From NCBI GenBank assembly GCA_964528155.1, contig CAZGRL010000140.1, positions 1 to 8,524 of the forward strand: a DNA stretch of 8,524 nt. Direction: 5' to 3'. The notes beneath the pieces were generated by a model. That model had not been told where the DNA came from. It worked only from the letters and a program-made list of their open reading frames with translations, and did not search any database. Positions 5,214 to 8,524 of this stretch are shown here, one piece after another (position 1 is the first letter of the stretch; every line of letters begins with the position of its first letter). Origin of the DNA: G001797105 sp964528155. Lineage in GTDB: Bacteria; Chloroflexota; Anaerolineae; Anaerolineales; E44-bin32. Both the position numbers and the translations under genes were made by a program.

Positions 5214-7655
5214 TTACGAGATTCGAAAACCTCGCAGACGAAGGCTATTGGTGACGACGAAGATTGAACTGAAGGCCATTGCGCCGGCGGCGATCATCGG
5301 ATTCAGGTAGCCCAGCGCGGCGACCGGGATCAAGATAATGTTGTAGATGAACGCCCAGAATAGATTCTGTTTGATCGTCCGCATGGTTCCGCGTGATAGG
5401 TGGATGGCTCGAGCGACGCCCCGCAGATCACCGCTGATCAGCGTCACTGGCGCGGCGGCAATGGCCACGTCCGTCCCGGTACCGATGGCGATCCCGACGT
5501 CGGCCTGGGTCAGCGCCGGCGCGTCGTTGATCCCGTCACCGACCATGGCCACGACCGCACCTTCGCTTTGGAGTGACTTCACCTCGGCCGCCTTGTCACC
5601 GGGCAGGACCTCGACCCGAACCAGACGACGGCCCGAGGGGGAAACCGGCTCGATCCCGACGCTGCGGGCGATCGCTTCGGCTGTCATCGGATTGTCGCCT
5701 GTGATCATGCCCACTTCGAGGCCCATGCGGCGAAGCTGATCGACCGCCTCGGGTGACCCCGGTTTGAGCGTGTCGGCGATCCCCAGCAGACCTGCAACAC
5801 GACCATCAACGCTGACGGCCACGACCGTCTTGGCTTCGGCTTGGAGCCTCTCCGTTTCGCCGGCCAGCCCGTCCAGGGCGAAGCCGGCCTCCTCAGCCGA
5901 CTTGGGCGAACCCACGTGGAGCTTGTGCCCGTCGATCTGGGCTTCCACCCCGCTGCCGGCCACCGCGCGGAACCCCTCTGGCTCGAGCAGCTTGAGCTCG
6001 CGCGAGCCCGCCGCGGCCACGATCGCTTCTCCCAACGGATGCTCCGACGACTTTTCAGCGCTGGCTGCCAGAGTCAGAAGTCGGGACTCATCCTGCCAGT
6101 CGGGCGCCAATAGCACGTCAGTCACCGCGGGTTGGCCGCGCGTGATCGTTCCGGTCTTGTCCAGAATCACGGTTGTCACCGCGCCGGCGCGCTCGAGGGA
6201 TTCGCTCGACTTGAAGAGGATCCCGTATCCGGCTCCCTTACCCGTACCGACCATGACCGCTGTCGGCGTGGCCAACCCCATGGCGCACGGGCAGGCGATC
6301 ACCAGAACCGCCACCATGTTGATCAGGGCCCTTGTGAACGCGCTCGTGTCGCCGGTCGGCGGCGGAGCGAGGAACATCCACGCCAGGAATGTGAGCAAGG
6401 CCGCGGCGATCACCCCCGGGACGAAGACAGCCGACACCTGATCCGCCAGACGTTGGATCGGCGCTTTGCTTCCTTGTGCTTCTTCGACCAGTCGGACGAT
6501 CTGCGCCAGGGCGGTGTCCTTGCCGACTTTCAGGGCCTCGAACTTGAGTGATCCAAGCTTGTTGAGTGTCGCTCCGATGACCTCGTCGCCCAGGCCTTTG
6601 CCGACGGGCATCGACTCACCGGTCAGCATCGATTCGTCGACCGATGACCGGCCGTCGATCACCACGCCGTCCACCGGGATCTTCTCTCCCGGCCGGACCA
6701 TGACAATATCACCGACGACGACCTGATCGACCGGCACGTCACGTTCCTGTCCGTCTCGTACGACGCGGGCCGTCCTGGCCTGCAGGTTCAGCAGTTTGCG
6801 CATGGCCTCGCTGGTGCGGCCCTTGGCGCGCGCCTCGAGGAACTTGCCCAGGACGATCAGCGTGATGATCACGGCCGCCGTCTCGAAGTACAGGTGGCCC
6901 TCGATCAGGCCGAGGAGCGCCGGGATGGAGTAGAAGTACGCCGTCGACGATCCCATGGCGATCAAGACGTCCATGTTGGCCGAGCCGTTGCGCAGTGCTT
7001 TGAACGCGCCGTCGTAGTACTGCCAGCCGACGTAGAACTGCACCGGCGTCGCCAAAGCGAACATCAACCAACCGATCCAATTCGAGGCGGCGATCGAGGC
7101 CGGCAACAGGCCGAAATCGCGCAGCATCGACAGCGCAAATAGTGGCACGGTGAACGCCAGGCCGATGATCAGCAAGTTGCGCTGGTGATGGATCTCGCGC
7201 ATCCGGGCCGTGCGTTCGGCGTCTTCGACCTCCCCGCCGGCGTCCATCACGCCGAATCCGGCGGCTTCGATGGCACGCCGGATTTCTGACTGATTGACAA
7301 CGGTGGGGATATAGCGCAGCCCGACACGTTCGGTCGTCAGATTCACAGATACGTTAGCGACTCCGTGGAGCGCCGTTAGTGCCTTCTCGAGGCGGCGCGC
7401 GTCATTTGAATCGCTCAGCCGCTGGATTGCCAGATCGGCCGACCCCAAAGCGACGTCGTATCCGGCGCGGCGGATCCGCTGCACCAGGTCATCTTGGGTG
7501 ACCCTGGTCGGATCGAAGTCCACGCTGGCGCGCTCGGATGCCAGATTGACGATCGCCGACTCGACGCCGTCAAGCTTCTTCAAGTTGCGCTCAACCGTTG
7601 CCACACAGTTGGCGCACGTCATCCCGGTGACCGGGAGCGTGATATGACTCGTCAT
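5214..7655 (-). CDS. copA: P1B-1 type Cu(I)-exporting ATPase CopA
   Basis: This 813-residue membrane ATPase exports Cu(I) from the cytoplasm. An N-terminal HMA domain has GMTCANC (C14/C17). A second HMA fold (about 73-137) keeps its hydrophobic pattern but has D-S-N-D (82-85) where C-x-x-C should be. TM helices start near 160. Key motifs are TGES (345-348), the transmembrane CPC (455-457), the phosphorylated aspartate in DKTGT (499-503), SEHPL (537-541), TGDN (652-655) and GDGIND (706-711). Y771-N772 and M793-x-x-S-S in the last helices complete the Cu(I) signature of group P1B-1. I chose the ATG at 7655, where the HMA domain begins. An ATG at 7751 would add 32 non-conserved residues, and a TTG at 7664 is better spaced from GGAGAAGG. 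It lies 125 nt after copZ, in the csoR regulon. Confidence 0.97.
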   Translation of the reverse strand: MTSHITLPVTGMTCANCVATVERNLKKLDGVESAIVNLASERASVDFDPTRVTQDDLVQRIRRAGYDVALGSADLAIQRLSDSNDARRLEKALTALHGVANVSVNLTTERVGLRYIPTVVNQSEIRRAIEAAGFGVMDAGGEVEDAERTARMREIHHQRNLLIIGLAFTVPLFALSMLRDFGLLPASIAASNWIGWLMFALATPVQFYVGWQYYDGAFKALRNGSANMDVLIAMGSSTAYFYSIPALLGLIEGHLYFETAAVIITLIVLGKFLEARAKGRTSEAMRKLLNLQARTARVVRDGQERDVPVDQVVVGDIVMVRPGEKIPVDGVVIDGRSSVDESMLTGESMPVGKGLGDEVIGATLNKLGSLKFEALKVGKDTALAQIVRLVEEAQGSKAPIQRLADQVSAVFVPGVIAAALLTFLAWMFLAPPPTGDTSAFTRALINMVAVLVIACPCAMGLATPTAVMVGTGKGAGYGILFKSSESLERAGAVTTVILDKTGTITRGQPAVTDVLLAPDWQDESRLLTLAASAEKSSEHPLGEAIVAAAGSRELKLLEPEGFRAVAGSGVEAQIDGHKLHVGSPKSAEEAGFALDGLAGETERLQAEAKTVVAVSVDGRVAGLLGIADTLKPGSPEAVDQLRRMGLEVGMITGDNPMTAEAIARSVGIEPVSPSGRRLVRVEVLPGDKAAEVKSLQSEGAVVAMVGDGINDAPALTQADVGIAIGTGTDVAIAAAPVTLISGDLRGVARAIHLSRGTMRTIKQNLFWAFIYNIILIPVAALGYLNPMIAAGAMAFSSIFVVTNSLRLRGFRIS

Positions 7656-7780
7656 CTCAGACAAAATACCTTCTCCAACCTGCCCGCGTCGCATGTTTTC
7701 CGGCCGGTCGATCGATCCGATATGCGGGCGAGAACCTGCCGCCAGCCCCATGCTGGCGTACCTACTTGAGGCGTGCGTCG

Positions 7781-7987
7781 CTAGAGTGCCGGCGGATATG
7801 CGATCTCGGTGAGAAGCGCCTGGATGGCGTCCGGCGTCGCCGGAGGCTCATAGTCCACTGTGACGCGCTTGTCCATCTGCTCGGCCTTCACCCGCACGAC
7901 TCCTTCCAGATCAGACAGCTCCGTCTCAATCGTGTGCACACAGTGACCGCAGGAGATGTTGGGAACGTTGTAGGTGATGCTTGACAT
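7781..7987 (-). CDS. copZ: CopZ-like copper chaperone (HMA domain)
   Basis: This 68-residue protein is a single heavy-metal-associated domain with the beta-alpha-beta-beta-alpha-beta pattern. The Cu(I)-binding loop is VPNISCGHCVHTI with C13/C16 and an intervening histidine. The fourth strand includes KRVTVDYEPP and the end has IAYPPAL, close to the usual EAGY position where CopZ-type proteins often have Y. It should carry Cu(I) in the cytoplasm to the N-terminal HMA domain of CopA, encoded next. The ATG at 7987 is supported by GGAGG 5 nt upstream; an upstream in-frame ATG at 8038 lies inside csoR and would add 17 unrelated residues. It follows csoR by 28 nt, so the two are almost certainly co-transcribed. 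A mercury-binding (MerP-like) role is less likely because there are no mer genes nearby. Confidence 0.93.
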   Translation of the reverse strand: MSSITYNVPNISCGHCVHTIETELSDLEGVVRVKAEQMDKRVTVDYEPPATPDAIQALLTEIAYPPAL

Positions 7988-8015
7988 TCGATCCTCCAAG
8001 AGTGTGTGATTTGAT

Positions 8016-8285
8016 TCAGACTTTCGAGGCCATTTCATAGACCTCGGTGATCTCCTTCAAGACCCGCTCTCGCTCAGCCGGGTCCTCGCCTCGGACGGCG
8101 GTGATGACGCAGGAGTGCAGGTGATCGGCCAGGATCTGGTTGCTCACCTTGTTGAGGGCGGCCTGAACGGCCTGGATCTGCCGGATCAGATCGATGCAAT
8201 AAGCACCGTCTTCGACCATGCGTGAGATCCCCCGCAGGTGGCCTTCCGCGTTTTTCAGTCGGCGGAGCGTGTCGTCCTTGTCCAT
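8016..8285 (-). CDS. csoR: CsoR family Cu(I)-sensing transcriptional repressor
   Basis: This small all-helical DUF156 protein (89 residues; 91 if the upstream ATG at 8291 is used) has LRRLKNAEGHLRGISRMVEDGAYCIDLIRQIQAVQAAL at the start. The Cu(I) ligand set is visible as C32, H57 and C61 (numbered from the upstream ATG), that is Y-C-x-D and H-x-x-x-C in DHLHSCV. This C-H-C set is the copper-type pattern, rather than the histidine-rich RcnR nickel/cobalt pattern. The protein binds its operator as apo-tetramer and releases it on Cu(I) binding. I prefer the second ATG because AGGAG is 9 nt upstream of it but only 3 nt from the first. The operator and promoter immediately upstream and copZ/copA downstream make this an autoregulated copper operon. 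Confidence 0.95.
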   Translation of the reverse strand: MDKDDTLRRLKNAEGHLRGISRMVEDGAYCIDLIRQIQAVQAALNKVSNQILADHLHSCVITAVRGEDPAERERVLKEITEVYEMASKV

Positions 8286-8306
8286 CCGCATTCTCTCCTG
8301 CTCGAT

Positions 8307-8328
8307 ACCCCCCCCAGGGGGGTGGGGT
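8307..8328 (-). promoter_or_regulatory. CsoR-type operator (C-run/G-run palindrome)
   Basis: The plus strand reads TACCCCCCCCAGGGGGGT followed by GGGGT. The arms ACCCCCC (8307-8313) and GGGGGGT (8317-8323) are exact reverse complements with a 3-nt centre. Long C/G tracts with a central A or T and flanking TA are typical of CsoR/RcnR operators. The site begins at the predicted transcription start and ends about 20 nt before the csoR start codon, where a bound tetramer would block transcription. Confidence 0.8.
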
Positions 8329-8335
8329 CTCCGTA

Positions 8336-8364
8336 AGTCTACCTCCCGCCCTGTAAGACGTCAA
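8336..8364 (-). promoter_or_regulatory. sigma70-type promoter of csoR-copZ-copA
   Basis: On the minus strand TTGACG (8364-8359) is separated by exactly 17 nt from TAGACT (8341-8336). The -35 matches five of six consensus bases and the -10 four of six. Transcription should start near 8329, at the edge of the CsoR-type operator, giving a leader of about 40 nt. Confidence 0.75.
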
Positions 8365-8524
8365 GCATGACGAGATTCACCTTGTCGGGGTGACATTTGG
8401 GCGGGACGGGTTAGCCAGGGGATGGATCGCGGGGCTTGCTCTGAGGATCGCCCCCCACCCTAACCCTCCCCCCTCTGAGCGTGTGAATGAATCTGACGCG
8501 CCAAACTAGGAAGATATGCCGGGG
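8365..8524. other. intergenic DNA without recognisable gene
   Basis: No plausible coding frame, tRNA or strong hairpin is seen between the csoR promoter and the window end. The stretch is pyrimidine-rich in part, including CCACCCTAACCCTCCCCCC around 8455-8472, a low-complexity string common in GC-rich intergenic DNA. The start of any neighbouring gene lies outside the window. Confidence 0.5.

Noticed and set aside
5764..6441. Plus-strand frame of 225 codons opposite copA
   Set aside because: It is Ser/Ala/Pro-rich without motifs and lies wholly antisense to the P-type ATPase catalytic domains, whose reading frame is unmistakable.
8455..8472. Telomere-like CCCTAACCC motif
   Set aside because: There is only one unit within a pyrimidine-rich stretch, with no tandem repetition; it is low-complexity intergenic sequence.

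Overview
This GC-rich window carries nine real genes, all on the minus strand, so biological order runs from high to low coordinates. There is no phage, plasmid or rRNA/tRNA signal. The organism looks like a GC-rich environmental bacterium. A glutaredoxin-DUF2085 fusion, a leaderless-type promoter and a heptanucleotide intergenic repeat are compatible with Chloroflexota or a similar under-cultured phylum, but this placement is weak inference.

Region 1 (about 8364 down to 5214) is a copper-resistance module. A clear sigma70-type promoter followed by a C-run/G-run palindromic operator leads into csoR (Cu(I)-sensing repressor), then copZ (CxxC metallochaperone) and copA (P1B-1 Cu(I)-exporting ATPase). 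CsoR presumably represses its own operon until Cu(I) releases it. CopZ would then carry Cu(I) to CopA for export. The second HMA domain of CopA has lost both metal-binding cysteines.

Region 2 (5213 to 4859) is an intergenic gap holding a 136-bp MITE-like element. It has 25-bp imperfect terminal inverted repeats, a perfect 17-bp internal stem and an exact 9-bp target-site duplication. A predicted promoter lies just beyond its left edge.

Region 3 (4858 to 2510) is a thiol-redox operon: ccdA (membrane electron carrier), a membrane-anchored TlpA/ResA-like thioredoxin, and an unusual glutaredoxin-like + DUF2085 membrane fusion. The last two genes overlap by ATGA. A good rho-independent terminator closes the operon. 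CcdA probably passes cytoplasmic electrons to the extracytoplasmic thioredoxin, for cytochrome c or copper-site (cytochrome oxidase) maturation. The link to the upstream copper genes is inferred from proximity.

Region 4 (2330 to 115) is a housekeeping cluster, pgeF-yggS-yggT-yggU, resembling the ylmD-ylmE-ylmG neighbourhood of Gram-positive bacteria but without sepF. It appears to start from a leaderless promoter. It runs into a 16-unit degenerate heptanucleotide repeat (6-117) whose last unit supplies the yggU stop codon.

The most notable features are the MITE-like insertion with an intact duplication, the CopA domain with D-x-x-D in place of C-x-x-C, the Grx-DUF2085 fusion in a CcdA/TlpA operon beside copper export, and the heptad array.
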